Source of the DNA: Rhodanobacter thiooxydans
GTDB taxonomy: Bacteria; Pseudomonadota; Gammaproteobacteria; Xanthomonadales; Rhodanobacteraceae
Length of the DNA stretch: 64,000 bases
Assembly (NCBI RefSeq): GCF_030291135.1
Contig: NZ_CP127409.1
Coordinates: forward strand, 3,286,001 to 3,350,000
Direction: 5' to 3'
Shown: one piece after another, positions 28,719-38,087 of the stretch
How positions within the stretch are numbered: the stretch's first letter is position 1
Layout: each line of letters starts with the position of its first letter
Translations under genes and position numbers: made by a program
Notes under the pieces: generated by a model
Database searches by the model: none
Seen by the model: the letters and a program-made list of their open reading frames with translations, nothing else
Told to the model about the DNA's origin: nothing

Positions 28719-29201
28719 TCAAGACTCGGGGACAAGTGGGTTCATCACAATTGAACTCCCGCTGCGGAGCAGCTCTGCGCTGCCGCTCTGTCGCCGAATC
28801 CATGAAACGGCTTGCGCTCCGGCGACCTCCACGTCCCATTTCAACGCGCACTCCCATACGACAAGAACACGCCACCCGGCTTCCGACAGCTCATGTATCG
28901 CCCTCGCATCCCTGCGTTGGTTGGCTTGCAGTTTCGGCTCCCAGAACTCCGGTCGGGTGGCAGGCAGCCGGAACAACGGACAGCCTTCGTGACGATGCCA
29001 GAAACATCCATGCACAAAAACGGCAGCGTTCCAACGTCGCAGCACGATATCCGGACGTCCTGGCAAGTTCCTTGCGTGCAAACGAAAGCGAAGCCCTTCC
29101 GACCAGAAAGCACGTCGAACCAGCAACTCAGGCGTCGTGTCCCTGCTCCGAATCCGCGACATCGCCATGGAACGCTGCTCTCTACTCAGAGTGTCCGCCA
29201 T
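28719..29201 (-). CDS. vsr: Very short patch repair (Vsr) endonuclease, copy 1
   Basis: The 160-residue product nicks next to T:G mismatches that arise when 5-methylcytosine deaminates. The motifs MSRIRSRDTTPELLVRRAF, RPDIVLRRW and VFVHGCFWHRHEGC (Zn/metal site) and the FWEPKLQANQRRD segment are diagnostic. The ATG at 29201 gives the usual N-terminus (MADTLSREQRSMAMS). It is divergent from the Dcm gene at 29384, its expected partner. The C-terminus after residue about 130 is extended with no recognised motif. Confidence 0.92.
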   Translation of the reverse strand: MADTLSREQRSMAMSRIRSRDTTPELLVRRAFWSEGLRFRLHARNLPGRPDIVLRRWNAAVFVHGCFWHRHEGCPLFRLPATRPEFWEPKLQANQRRDARAIHELSEAGWRVLVVWECALKWDVEVAGAQAVSWIRRQSGSAELLRSGSSIVMNPLVPES

Positions 29202-29383
29202 AGGGAAAGTCCTGATCCAAGCCACAAGACAACACAGGTGGGTATGGCGAGGGAATCCGTCCGGCCTCCGGATGACCAGCCCAGCCCCTCCAATACCCCG
29301 TCACCGACAACCAGCCACGCATACGGGTCAGCGGAGCACCCAGTGCTACAGCAACTCCAAACAGTCCGGGAAGTTCATTTGTC

Positions 29384-30946
29384 ATGCCCTTGCAAGTAAA
29401 TGTAATAGACATCTTTGCTGGCCCCGGCGGCCTCGGGGAGGGGTTCACCAACTTCTCGCCAGATGCCAAGCATCACCCGTTCCGCATCCGTGTCTCCGCA
29501 GAGATGGAATCCTCGGCCCATCGCACGCTGACCTTGCGCTCCTTCTACCGAAAGACCATCGCGCTGGATGGCCGCGCTCCCAAGGAGTACTACCAGTTCC
29601 TTGAGAAGGTCTCCCACGGGGATGCCCAGTCCGCCGGGGACTTTTTCTCGAATAGCGCCTATGCATCGCTCTGGCGCGAAGCCACTCTCGAGGCCCGCCA
29701 GTTGGTCCTCGGCACAGAGGACGGCGACAAGGAACTTGCCGGGATGGTCTCGCGGATCCACAACTCGGGCGACGCCCTGGTCTTGATCGGGGGCCCTCCC
29801 TGCCAAGCCTATTCACTGGTAGGTCGGGCACGGAACGCCAGGAACAGCTCCTTCCACACCAAAGGGGACCACAAACACTACCTGTACCGTTCATATCTTG
29901 GCCTGCTCGCCGAGTACAAGCCGGACATCTTCATCCTGGAGAACGTCAAGGGGATCCTCTCGTCGACTGTTGCCGGGAAAGGCATGTTCGGCCAGATCGT
30001 GAGCGACCTCAGCAATCCAACTGCGGCCATGGGATCAACGGGCAAGCGGTCCATGGAGTCCGAATACGTTCTCTTGCCACTCCTCACCGGGGACATGGGA
30101 GCTGAGGATCCACGCTCCTTTGTGGTCAAGGCGGAGACCTTGGGTGTTCCACAGGCCCGGCACAGAGTCATCATCATGGGGGTCCGTCGGGCCGTGTTCG
30201 GCTCAATAAGTCAGTCCCCCGTGCTGGCCAAGAACGAGGAACCGGTGCATCTACGCGATGTCTTGAAGGATCTTCCCGCGTTGCGGAGCGGCCTGAGCTC
30301 TGGTTTCGACACCGGCTCGGCATGGCTGAGCGAGGTCAGACACCAACGGCGACGCCTTATGGGCATGCTGGGCCGCGACGCCATGGATCTCAAGCACCAT
30401 CTGCGCCATTTGAACTTCGGCCCGTCCCTCGAACGATCGTCGTCCGTGTACGCCGATGAATACCTTTCACCAAGACACAGCCACTACTTCCGTGATCCCC
30501 GTCTCAGGCATGTGCTGAACCACGAGACGCGCAGCCATATGAATGACGACCTGGGCCGCTATCTCTTTACGTCTGTGTATTCAGCCGAGCGAAAGCGCTC
30601 ACCCGTCTCCGGCGAGTTTCCTCCGGAGCTGTATCCAGACCACAAAAGCTGGTCCTTGGGACAATTTGCCGACCGCTTTCGCGCTCAGTCGCCGATCCAC
30701 CCGGCGTCAACCATTACAAGCCATCTCTCCAAAGATGGTCACGCATTCATTCACTGGGATCCAGAACAGTGCCGTAGCCTCACCGTTCGCGAAGCCGCGC
30801 GGGCCCAGACGTTTCCCGATAACTATCTGTTCCTGGGTGGGAGAACACAGCAGTACGTCCAAGTGGGCAATGCTGTCCCGCCATTGCTGGCCCAGCGGAT
30901 CGCCGAAGTTGTGTGGTCACTGCTTGTGAACAGGAGAAAGCACTGA
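29384..30946 (+). CDS. DNA (cytosine-5) methyltransferase, system A
   Basis: The 520-residue product has the C5 methyltransferase motifs in order: I (DIFAGPGGLGEGF), IV (GGPPCQAYSLVGRARNARN with catalytic Cys140), VI (ENVKGIL), VIII (QARHRVIIMGV) and X (QVGNAVPPLLAQRIA). A long variable region between VIII and X (about 150 residues) would recognise the target. It heads the six-gene operon to 39870, 31 bp before the sigma-factor gene. It is the modification subunit of a predicted MutL/MORC-type restriction-modification system. Confidence 0.93.
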   Translation: MPLQVNVIDIFAGPGGLGEGFTNFSPDAKHHPFRIRVSAEMESSAHRTLTLRSFYRKTIALDGRAPKEYYQFLEKVSHGDAQSAGDFFSNSAYASLWREATLEARQLVLGTEDGDKELAGMVSRIHNSGDALVLIGGPPCQAYSLVGRARNARNSSFHTKGDHKHYLYRSYLGLLAEYKPDIFILENVKGILSSTVAGKGMFGQIVSDLSNPTAAMGSTGKRSMESEYVLLPLLTGDMGAEDPRSFVVKAETLGVPQARHRVIIMGVRRAVFGSISQSPVLAKNEEPVHLRDVLKDLPALRSGLSSGFDTGSAWLSEVRHQRRRLMGMLGRDAMDLKHHLRHLNFGPSLERSSSVYADEYLSPRHSHYFRDPRLRHVLNHETRSHMNDDLGRYLFTSVYSAERKRSPVSGEFPPELYPDHKSWSLGQFADRFRAQSPIHPASTITSHLSKDGHAFIHWDPEQCRSLTVREAARAQTFPDNYLFLGGRTQQYVQVGNAVPPLLAQRIAEVVWSLLVNRRKH

Positions 30947-30977
30947 GCGCAAAATGCAACAGGGGGATGTCTGACCA

Positions 30978-32696
30978 GTGACCGAAGCAATAGCCACCAA
31001 TCCAGAGGAACAGTCGACGCCACTGGATGCGCTCGACATGTTCGTCGCTGACGATTCCGAAAGTGGGATCAGCGACCAGTCCATCGCCGACAACGAATTG
31101 CTTGTCGACACGCTCGTGGCTGAGTGGTCGGACCTCATGCGGCGCAGCGAGGATACCGGCTCCGGGTTTGACGATGGCATCGAATCACATATCGGTAGAG
31201 ATCTGGAGAGGCAGTTCACCGATGCTCATCGCACAAAACAGCTGGAGCGCAGATCCAATATCGTCGACGCGTTTTCGGCGGCACGGGATAGAGGCTGGAT
31301 CACCGCAGCCGAGCTGGCGGACATACTCCCGAACGGCGCGGCAACTGAGGAGGCCATTTCCGAGATTGCGCTCCATCTCGACGCCGCCGGCATTGCCATT
31401 ATTCAGAGCTGCCCTGAGGAGGGGGCTGAGCCGCTGGATGCGACACCATGTGGCTACCTGGAGGATCTCGACGACGAAGTGGCCATAGCCGAAGGCATGG
31501 GGTCATGCATACCGATCTATCAACCCCGTGTCGGATGGATAAGCAGTCCGCATGATCCCTTGCGCACGTTCGTGCACCACATTGCAAAGAAGCCTCTGCT
31601 GTCAAAGTACGAGGAAATATCACTCGGCCGCCGTGTCGTGGCGGCTCTGCAACCTGTGGCACAGTTGATCCACGATCACCCGGCAATCCTCGATTGGCCC
31701 AAGCTGCGGTGCGCCATACGGCCGCCATATATGTTGGTAGGCGGCCGAGACAGGGAAGTCTCCTTGGAGGCACCTGCCACCCTGGATTCAGCCAAAGCAG
31801 ACCCCGAGGACCTCGAAGACCTCGAAGACCGGGATGAGGAATCCATGGTGTCCGAATCCGCCGACGATGCAGCGACGGATCTCTGGGCACTTGCGCGCGC
31901 CATATGCAAAGCGTCAACGAACATCAATCCGCCAAGCGAACTTGGCACCCATGCGAACAGGATCGCAGCGAGTGCGTTGAGCACTGCAGAAGCCATAAGA
32001 AACATATTTGCCGAGTCGAATTTCAAGCTCGTTTTTTCGATCGCGACCAGGTACATGGGTCGTGGACTGGAAATATCGGACCTCGTCCAAGAAGGGGTTC
32101 TTGGTCTCCTGCGCGGTATCGAGAAATGGGATCCAGAGAGGGGCTGGAAGCTTTCGACGTACGCGACTTGGTGGATCAGGCAGTCAATCACGAGGGCTCT
32201 CGCTGACAAGGGAGGCGAGATACGCATTCCGGTGCACATGATGGAGAAGCTGAACCAAGTGTTTGGCGTGCAACGGACTCTCGAACGTGAACTGGGGCGA
32301 GCACCATCGACTGAGGAAACCGCCGCAGCCCTCAACACCGACGCAGCCTTCGTCACCCGCACGATGAGGATGAGGAGAACGATTGTGGATATCGCCACGC
32401 TGGATCCCGAATCAGAGTGGGTAACCGGCGGAGACAGCGCCATCGATCACGCATGTCAGGAGAACTCCAATGCGCAGATCGACATGGCGCTGTCTTCCCT
32501 AGACAAGCGCGAGGCCGAGGTCGTGAGGCTGCGCTTCGGTATCGCAATGGATGGCGAGCTCACCTTGGAGGAGGTCGGCAAGCGATTTGGTGTCACGCGA
32601 GAGCGGATACGCCAGATTGAGAAAAAGGCGCTGATGAGGCTGCGGCATCCTTCCCGCGCCGCGGGCCTGGCTGATTTGCTGGACTCACAGCCATGA
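30978..32696 (+). CDS. RpoD-like sigma-70 factor inside a restriction-modification operon
   Basis: The 572-residue product carries almost all regions of a primary sigma factor. Residues 1-93 are an acidic extension. Region 1.1 is at about 94-147 (RDRGWITAAELADILPNG, then EEAISEIALHLDAAGIAII). Region 1.2 follows (HIAKKPLLSKYEEISLGRRV). Region 2 is at about 350-420 (SDLVQEGVLGLLRGIEKWDP; KLSTYATWWIRQSITRALAD; IRIPVHMMEKLN). Region 4.2 is LTLEEVGKRFGVTRERIRQI. The GTG at 30978 is the likely start. Its 3' end overlaps the GHKL gene by 4 bp (ATGA). A primary-type sigma on a mobile island is unusual. Its target promoters are unknown. Confidence 0.88.
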   Translation: MTEAIATNPEEQSTPLDALDMFVADDSESGISDQSIADNELLVDTLVAEWSDLMRRSEDTGSGFDDGIESHIGRDLERQFTDAHRTKQLERRSNIVDAFSAARDRGWITAAELADILPNGAATEEAISEIALHLDAAGIAIIQSCPEEGAEPLDATPCGYLEDLDDEVAIAEGMGSCIPIYQPRVGWISSPHDPLRTFVHHIAKKPLLSKYEEISLGRRVVAALQPVAQLIHDHPAILDWPKLRCAIRPPYMLVGGRDREVSLEAPATLDSAKADPEDLEDLEDRDEESMVSESADDAATDLWALARAICKASTNINPPSELGTHANRIAASALSTAEAIRNIFAESNFKLVFSIATRYMGRGLEISDLVQEGVLGLLRGIEKWDPERGWKLSTYATWWIRQSITRALADKGGEIRIPVHMMEKLNQVFGVQRTLERELGRAPSTEETAAALNTDAAFVTRTMRMRRTIVDIATLDPESEWVTGGDSAIDHACQENSNAQIDMALSSLDKREAEVVRLRFGIAMDGELTLEEVGKRFGVTRERIRQIEKKALMRLRHPSRAAGLADLLDSQP

Positions 32697-34204
32697 AGAC
32701 GAAAAGCTGCCCACCTCGCGCCAGCGCGATGATCGAGTCACTGCGTGGCATGGGCTACACAACCGGATCGGCCATTGCTGACGTCATCGACAACAGTATT
32801 TCTGCGGGGGCAACCCTCATCCAGCTCGATTTCGGATGGCACGGAAAGGACTCGTTCATCCGCATATCCGACAACGGGCACGGATTGACTGCGGAAGAGC
32901 TGGACCAAGCCATGGTTCTCGGCTCGACGAACCCTCTGGAATCCCGGTCGACAAGCGATCTTGGGCGCTTCGGCATGGGGCTCAAGACAGCATCCCTATC
33001 GCAATGCCGTCGCCTCACTGTGGCGGCAAAAGTGGACACGGAGGTGAACTACCGCTGCTGGGATCTGGATGTGCTCGCCACGAGCACTGGGGACGATTGG
33101 ACTCTGCTGCTGGAACCATTCCCGTCATCCAGAGGGCTATGCCAAGAAACGCTGGAGAGCGGGTTTGCCACCGTGGTCCTCTGGGAGGGCCTGGACAGGG
33201 TAGTCACTCCGGGGTTCCAGGAGCGGGACTTCTTCGACCTGATCGATGAAGTGGAGCGTCACCTCGCCATGACGTTTCATCGGTTTCTCGAAGGGCAGAG
33301 CCCTCAGGTACGCCTGTACATCAATGGGAACACGCAGAACGAACGCGTGCGCCCGTGGGATCCGTTCATGCGCGCGCACGATGCAACGATGGCCACGCCG
33401 GTGGAGATCCTGCACGGTGGTGTTGCTGTGCAAGGTTACGTACTGCCCCACCGCGACAAAATGAGCAATGCTGAGTTCGAGGCGGGCTCGGGGCCAGCTG
33501 GCTGGGTCTCCCGACAGGGGTTCTATGTCTACCGCGGGAATCGCCTTCTTGTGACAGGAAGCTGGCTGGGTCTCGGCGAAGGGAGGCCATGGCCCAAGGA
33601 TGACCTCCACCGGTTGGCCCGCATCAGCTTGGACCTACCGAATACTCTCGACCATGAGTGGCGGATCGATATCAAGAAGTCGACAGCTCGGCCCCCTGTC
33701 CATCTTCGCAGTCGGCTGGTTGAGCTCGCAAAATCGGTACGTGCGGATGCACGACGCGTGTTCACTCATCGAGGTGAAGTGCGATCCGATGGAGAGGCGC
33801 GGACGATCACCCCCGCTTGGATGGTTTCCGCATCCACGGTCGGTGCCCGGTACCGCATCGACGAAGCGCATCCTGTCATTGCCAGGATTCTGGAAGAATC
33901 GGGCCCATACGCCGGCCGCATCCGTCAGATGCTGCGCGTGATCGAAGAAACCGTGCCTGTCCAGCGTATCTGGTTGGATTCAGCCGAGACGGTCGACAAG
34001 GAGCCCTCCACCATCGACGATGGGGTTCCGGATGATCTGATGGATCTCCTGCGAGAGGAATATCGGAGCCTGATCACTTCGAAGGGATTTTCTCCGGATC
34101 AAGCCCGACGCCAGCTTTCAAGCACAGCACCATTCCACCGATTTCCCAAGGCCATCGCACTGCTTGGGGACAACCGGCAGCACAACGCGGGAGCAACGCC
34201 GTGA
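32693..34204 (+). CDS. GHKL ATPase of the MutL/MORC type, system A
   Basis: The 503-residue product has an N-terminal Bergerat ATP-binding fold: N-box GSAIADVIDNSISAGAT (about 25-41), G1 box SDNGHGLTAEEL with Asp60, and G2 box GRFGMGLKTASLS (91-103). An S5-like middle region follows. This is the MutL/MORC-like GHKL class reported in restriction-modification operons (Iyer, Abhiman and Aravind 2008, recalled). It overlaps the sigma gene and the Z1 gene by 4 bp each. It is likely a conformational switch that clamps DNA or recruits the helicase and nuclease. Confidence 0.85.
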   Translation: MKTKSCPPRASAMIESLRGMGYTTGSAIADVIDNSISAGATLIQLDFGWHGKDSFIRISDNGHGLTAEELDQAMVLGSTNPLESRSTSDLGRFGMGLKTASLSQCRRLTVAAKVDTEVNYRCWDLDVLATSTGDDWTLLLEPFPSSRGLCQETLESGFATVVLWEGLDRVVTPGFQERDFFDLIDEVERHLAMTFHRFLEGQSPQVRLYINGNTQNERVRPWDPFMRAHDATMATPVEILHGGVAVQGYVLPHRDKMSNAEFEAGSGPAGWVSRQGFYVYRGNRLLVTGSWLGLGEGRPWPKDDLHRLARISLDLPNTLDHEWRIDIKKSTARPPVHLRSRLVELAKSVRADARRVFTHRGEVRSDGEARTITPAWMVSASTVGARYRIDEAHPVIARILEESGPYAGRIRQMLRVIEETVPVQRIWLDSAETVDKEPSTIDDGVPDDLMDLLREEYRSLITSKGFSPDQARRQLSSTAPFHRFPKAIALLGDNRQHNAGATP

Positions 34205-37095
34205 ACGAGGCCTTGGTGCAGGACTTCATCAAGCTGGTACAGATGGACCTCAAACGATTCGCACGGGATGGAAAACCCGTCACGCTTGAGACGATCGAGG
34301 CAGCCGTCGCGAAAGCACTCTCTTGGGACGAGGCGTTCAGCACCGTCCCCAAAGGGGACATCGTCAAACTGATGAGCGACCGCTACGCGATCTGGATCGG
34401 CGAGGCAAAGGCGCTCGATGGCGATGACGAACATACGCCATGGCTGACCCCCGAACGCCGGCAGGGGTGGCGCTATTGGTCGGACTACGAAGACTTCCTC
34501 GAGCCCAAAATTGCCGAGGCGAGCATTGAGAGCCTTGATCGGCAAACGGACGAGATCCTCAAGAGGCTTGAGGACCCCGAGAAGCCGGGGCCCTGGGACC
34601 GGCGTGGCCTGGTCGTCGGTCATGTGCAGTCAGGCAAGACGAGCAACTACACCGGTCTGATCTGCAAGGCCGCCGATGCTGGCTACAAGATCATCATCGT
34701 GCTCGCTGGACTCCACAACAATCTCAGATCGCAGACACAGATGCGGCTTGACGAGGGTTTCCTTGGGTACGAAACGAGCCCGAATCTCAATTCACCAAAG
34801 AAGGAGATCGGGGTCGGTCTCGGCCGGGAGCCCAGCCTGAGACCCAACTACGTCACCAATCGATCCGACGGAGGTGACTTCCGGACCCAGGTAGCCAAGC
34901 ACTTGGGTATCAGGCCGGAGCAGACCCCATGGCTGTTCGTGGTCAAGAAGAACAAAACCGTCCTTACGAGGTTGCTCGAATGGATACGGCTTCACGTTGC
35001 AGAACAGACCGACCCGGAAACGGGACGGCGCGTCGTGACCAAGCTGCCCCTGCTCCTCATCGACGACGAGGCTGACCATGCATCGGTGGACACCGCCGAA
35101 CAGGCATTCGATGGTGATGGCAATCCGGACCCGGAGCATGAGCCCAAAGTCATCAACAGTCTGATACGACAGATTCTTGGGGCGTTTTCCCGTTCCGCCT
35201 ATGTCGGATACACAGCTACACCCTTCGCAAACATCTTCATCCATGAGAAGGGATGGACGAAGCTTGAAGGTGAGGATCTGTTCCCGCGCAGCTTCATAGT
35301 CAACCTGCCCGCGCCGTCGAACTATGTCGGGCCAATGAAGGTGTTCGGGCATACCTTGTCGGACGGCACGCTGATCGAGGGACTGCCCTTGATCAGGGAT
35401 GTATCGGACTTTACCGACAGCGAGGAACCAGACTCGACCATTGGCTGGATGCCGAACGGGCACAAAAACGGATATTCACCGCTCTACAAGGGACAGCCCG
35501 AGCTGCCACCAAGCCTGAGGGAGGCCATCCAGGCTTTTGTCTTGACCTGCGCCATCAGACGAACGCGGGGCCAAGGCAGAGAGCACTGCTCGATGCTGAT
35601 CCACGTCACGAGATTCACGAGCGTCCAGGCCGAGGTGACGGGCCAAGTGAAGTCCTATATCGAGGACATGTATCGGCGCCTCCGCCGCGGTATCGGCCAA
35701 GAGGAACTCGTCGCGGAACTCCGCGCACTTCTGGAACACGATTTCATTCCAACGACACGGCTGGTCAACCAACGCATGCCGCCGAATGAACGTGTCGATG
35801 AACCGGACTGGGGCACGGTGGAGCCGGAATTGGTACCGGTTCTCGAGGAGCTTCAAAACCGCACACGCGCGGTGAACGGAACCGCAAAAGATGTCCTCGA
35901 CTATGCCGACAACGAGGTGACCGGAATTCGGGTCATCGCCGTAGGTGGCGACAAATTGGCTCGCGGACTCACCCTGGAAGGGCTGACCGTCAGCTATTTC
36001 CTGCGTGCCTCGCGAATGTACGACACCCTCATGCAGATGGGGCGCTGGTTCGGATACCGCCCGGGATATACGGATCTATCGCGGCTCTACACGACCGAAG
36101 AACTCCAGAAGTGGTTCCGCCACATCACCATTGCATCAGAGGAACTTCGTCAAGCCTTTGACCACATGTCAGCCACACATGCCAAGCCCCGCGAATACGG
36201 CCTTCGTGTGCAGTCGCATGAAGTCATGACGGTCACTTCTTCCACGAAGATGCGATCAGGTCGTGAGCTGAAGATGTCCTACGCCGGGGATGGTATCGAA
36301 ACTACCGTCCTGTCCAGGGACAAGGCGGTGATCGAGTCGAATGCCGATGCTGTAGAGCGCCTGCTTGCAGGCATGGGCAAGCCAAATCTCAATCACTCGC
36401 AGCCGCGGCCGGGCAATACATCGGCCTCATGGAGCGGATCCATGGTCTGGAGCGACGTCTCCGGCGAAACCATCGCGTCCTTTCTGTCTGCCTACCGGAC
36501 TCATATCTCAGCGTACAAAGCCAACAGCTCTCTGTTGGCCAATTACGTGGAGGAAATGCTCAAGGTTGGCGAGTTGGCAGACTGGGTCGTCGCTGTCCTC
36601 AGTGGTGACTCACCGTCGGCACCGAAAATCGCAGGGATCCCAGTCCACCTCGTGGAGCGGACACCGGATGACCGCGACAGCGCACAAGCTGAAAAAGGAA
36701 GGTATGTCATCCGGCGCCTGCTTTCACCACGTGACGAGGCCATGGACCTTGACCTTCGCGCATACGAGGCAGCCCTGGTCCTGACGAGCAAGGCCCGGGC
36801 AAACGATCCGGCCAGAGGCGGCACCCGAAAGAACGAGAAGATCACTTTTCCCAGTGGCCCAGCCATCCGCGCGATCCGCGGCCTCGGCACCCCGGATGGG
36901 ATCGTTCCGCCCAACCCGACAAGGGGCGTGCTTCTCATCTATCCACTTGACCCTCAGAAAGCCAAAATTGCCAACGTCGAAGTTCCGATATACGCCATTG
37001 GTATCAGCTTCCCGTCCAGCACCAACGCGAAATCGATCCCCTATGTCGTGAACAATGCGTACTGGGAACAGGAGCTCGGCGGGGGCCTGCAATGA
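34201..37095 (+). CDS. Z1-domain SF2 helicase, system A
   Basis: The 964-residue product is a Z1 superfamily II ATPase. Walker A is at about 140-147 (GHVQSGKTSN), Walker B is LLLIDDEADHAS (about 285), motif III is GYTATPFANIF (about 336), and motif VI is LMQMGRWFGYRPGY (about 611). Z1 proteins occur with GHKL ATPases, PD-(D/E)XK nucleases and AIPR proteins. The GTG at 34201 overlaps the GHKL stop (GTGA). It would remodel or translocate on DNA to expose it to the nuclease. Confidence 0.88.
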   Translation: MNEALVQDFIKLVQMDLKRFARDGKPVTLETIEAAVAKALSWDEAFSTVPKGDIVKLMSDRYAIWIGEAKALDGDDEHTPWLTPERRQGWRYWSDYEDFLEPKIAEASIESLDRQTDEILKRLEDPEKPGPWDRRGLVVGHVQSGKTSNYTGLICKAADAGYKIIIVLAGLHNNLRSQTQMRLDEGFLGYETSPNLNSPKKEIGVGLGREPSLRPNYVTNRSDGGDFRTQVAKHLGIRPEQTPWLFVVKKNKTVLTRLLEWIRLHVAEQTDPETGRRVVTKLPLLLIDDEADHASVDTAEQAFDGDGNPDPEHEPKVINSLIRQILGAFSRSAYVGYTATPFANIFIHEKGWTKLEGEDLFPRSFIVNLPAPSNYVGPMKVFGHTLSDGTLIEGLPLIRDVSDFTDSEEPDSTIGWMPNGHKNGYSPLYKGQPELPPSLREAIQAFVLTCAIRRTRGQGREHCSMLIHVTRFTSVQAEVTGQVKSYIEDMYRRLRRGIGQEELVAELRALLEHDFIPTTRLVNQRMPPNERVDEPDWGTVEPELVPVLEELQNRTRAVNGTAKDVLDYADNEVTGIRVIAVGGDKLARGLTLEGLTVSYFLRASRMYDTLMQMGRWFGYRPGYTDLSRLYTTEELQKWFRHITIASEELRQAFDHMSATHAKPREYGLRVQSHEVMTVTSSTKMRSGRELKMSYAGDGIETTVLSRDKAVIESNADAVERLLAGMGKPNLNHSQPRPGNTSASWSGSMVWSDVSGETIASFLSAYRTHISAYKANSSLLANYVEEMLKVGELADWVVAVLSGDSPSAPKIAGIPVHLVERTPDDRDSAQAEKGRYVIRRLLSPRDEAMDLDLRAYEAALVLTSKARANDPARGGTRKNEKITFPSGPAIRAIRGLGTPDGIVPPNPTRGVLLIYPLDPQKAKIANVEVPIYAIGISFPSSTNAKSIPYVVNNAYWEQELGGGLQ

Positions 37096-38087
37096 CTTCC
37101 AACCTTCAGGCGCTGTGGAAGGGGCTGGCAGGCGTCTCCGATGGAGCCGGCTGGCAGACGCTCGGCATCAGGCCACAGGCACATTGCTCCATCTGTGCGG
37201 CTATCCGGCATCCAGAGGTGCTGGAGGCGGTGATGCTCGATGTGATGGCGAGCTCGATCCCGAGCAATCTGGATCTGCCCGAGGCACAAGGGTTCCGCGT
37301 GCTGCTGGAGCGGCGCTCTTCGGGAGCCAAAGGCCAGGTGCTGCTGATACTGGAGCGCACGCAGAGCGGAGGCTCTGAACTGTTTGCCCAGATGGTCGAC
37401 GATGTGCTGGATATCACCGAAGCCGCTTCATCCGAGGAGGCCGCAGTGCGCGCATTTGTCGGCAGAATTGTCGCTTGGAAGCGATTCATGCACGAAATGC
37501 GTCCCACGGGCCTCTCTGATTCGGAGGAAATCGGTCTGCTTGGTGAACTGGTGGTTCTGAACACGCTCTTGGATACGCTCCCGGCAGACCAGGCAATCCG
37601 GTCCTGGGTCGGTCCCGAGGATGGGGTCCAGGATTTCGTTTGGGGGCAGTCGGCCATCGAGGTCAAAACCACCCTTGGTGCCAAGGACATCGTCCACATC
37701 TCGTCCATGGACCAGCTTGACCCCTCGCCACTCGATCAACTGCGGTTGATCCGTGTGAGGGCACGGCCCGGGAGTGACGGAAAGACGTTGCCGCAATGGG
37801 TCGACACGGTGGCGGAGCGTTGCCAGCAAGCCCTTTCCGACTTCTCGAATCGTCTGCTTTCCGCAGGCTACGCCGAGGTGCAACGCGACCAATACACTCA
37901 CCAGTTCACCGTGGAAGGACTGGACGCTTACGCAATCACGGAGAGATTTCCCTCTCTCCGAAGAGCCCGTGCACCAGAAGCTGTCCGCGAGGCGAACTAC
38001 CAGCTCGACCTCCGGCTCGCGAAACCGTTCGAGGTGCCGATGGACGAAGCCATCAGCGCAGTGACAGGGGATAAACGTGGCTCTTGA
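37092..38087 (+). CDS. PD-(D/E)XK nuclease-fold protein (DUF4420), system A
   Basis: The 331-residue product has the restriction-endonuclease fold signature: ETxGLL-like EEIGLLGELVVL (about residues 140-152), then GVQDFVWGQSAIEVKTT (about 178-194), with Asp and the Glu-x-Lys of the active site. The DUF4420 family occurs with Z1 helicases. It overlaps Z1 by 4 bp and the next gene by 11 bp. It is the probable restriction endonuclease of the system. Confidence 0.85.
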   Translation: MTSNLQALWKGLAGVSDGAGWQTLGIRPQAHCSICAAIRHPEVLEAVMLDVMASSIPSNLDLPEAQGFRVLLERRSSGAKGQVLLILERTQSGGSELFAQMVDDVLDITEAASSEEAAVRAFVGRIVAWKRFMHEMRPTGLSDSEEIGLLGELVVLNTLLDTLPADQAIRSWVGPEDGVQDFVWGQSAIEVKTTLGAKDIVHISSMDQLDPSPLDQLRLIRVRARPGSDGKTLPQWVDTVAERCQQALSDFSNRLLSAGYAEVQRDQYTHQFTVEGLDAYAITERFPSLRRARAPEAVREANYQLDLRLAKPFEVPMDEAISAVTGDKRGS

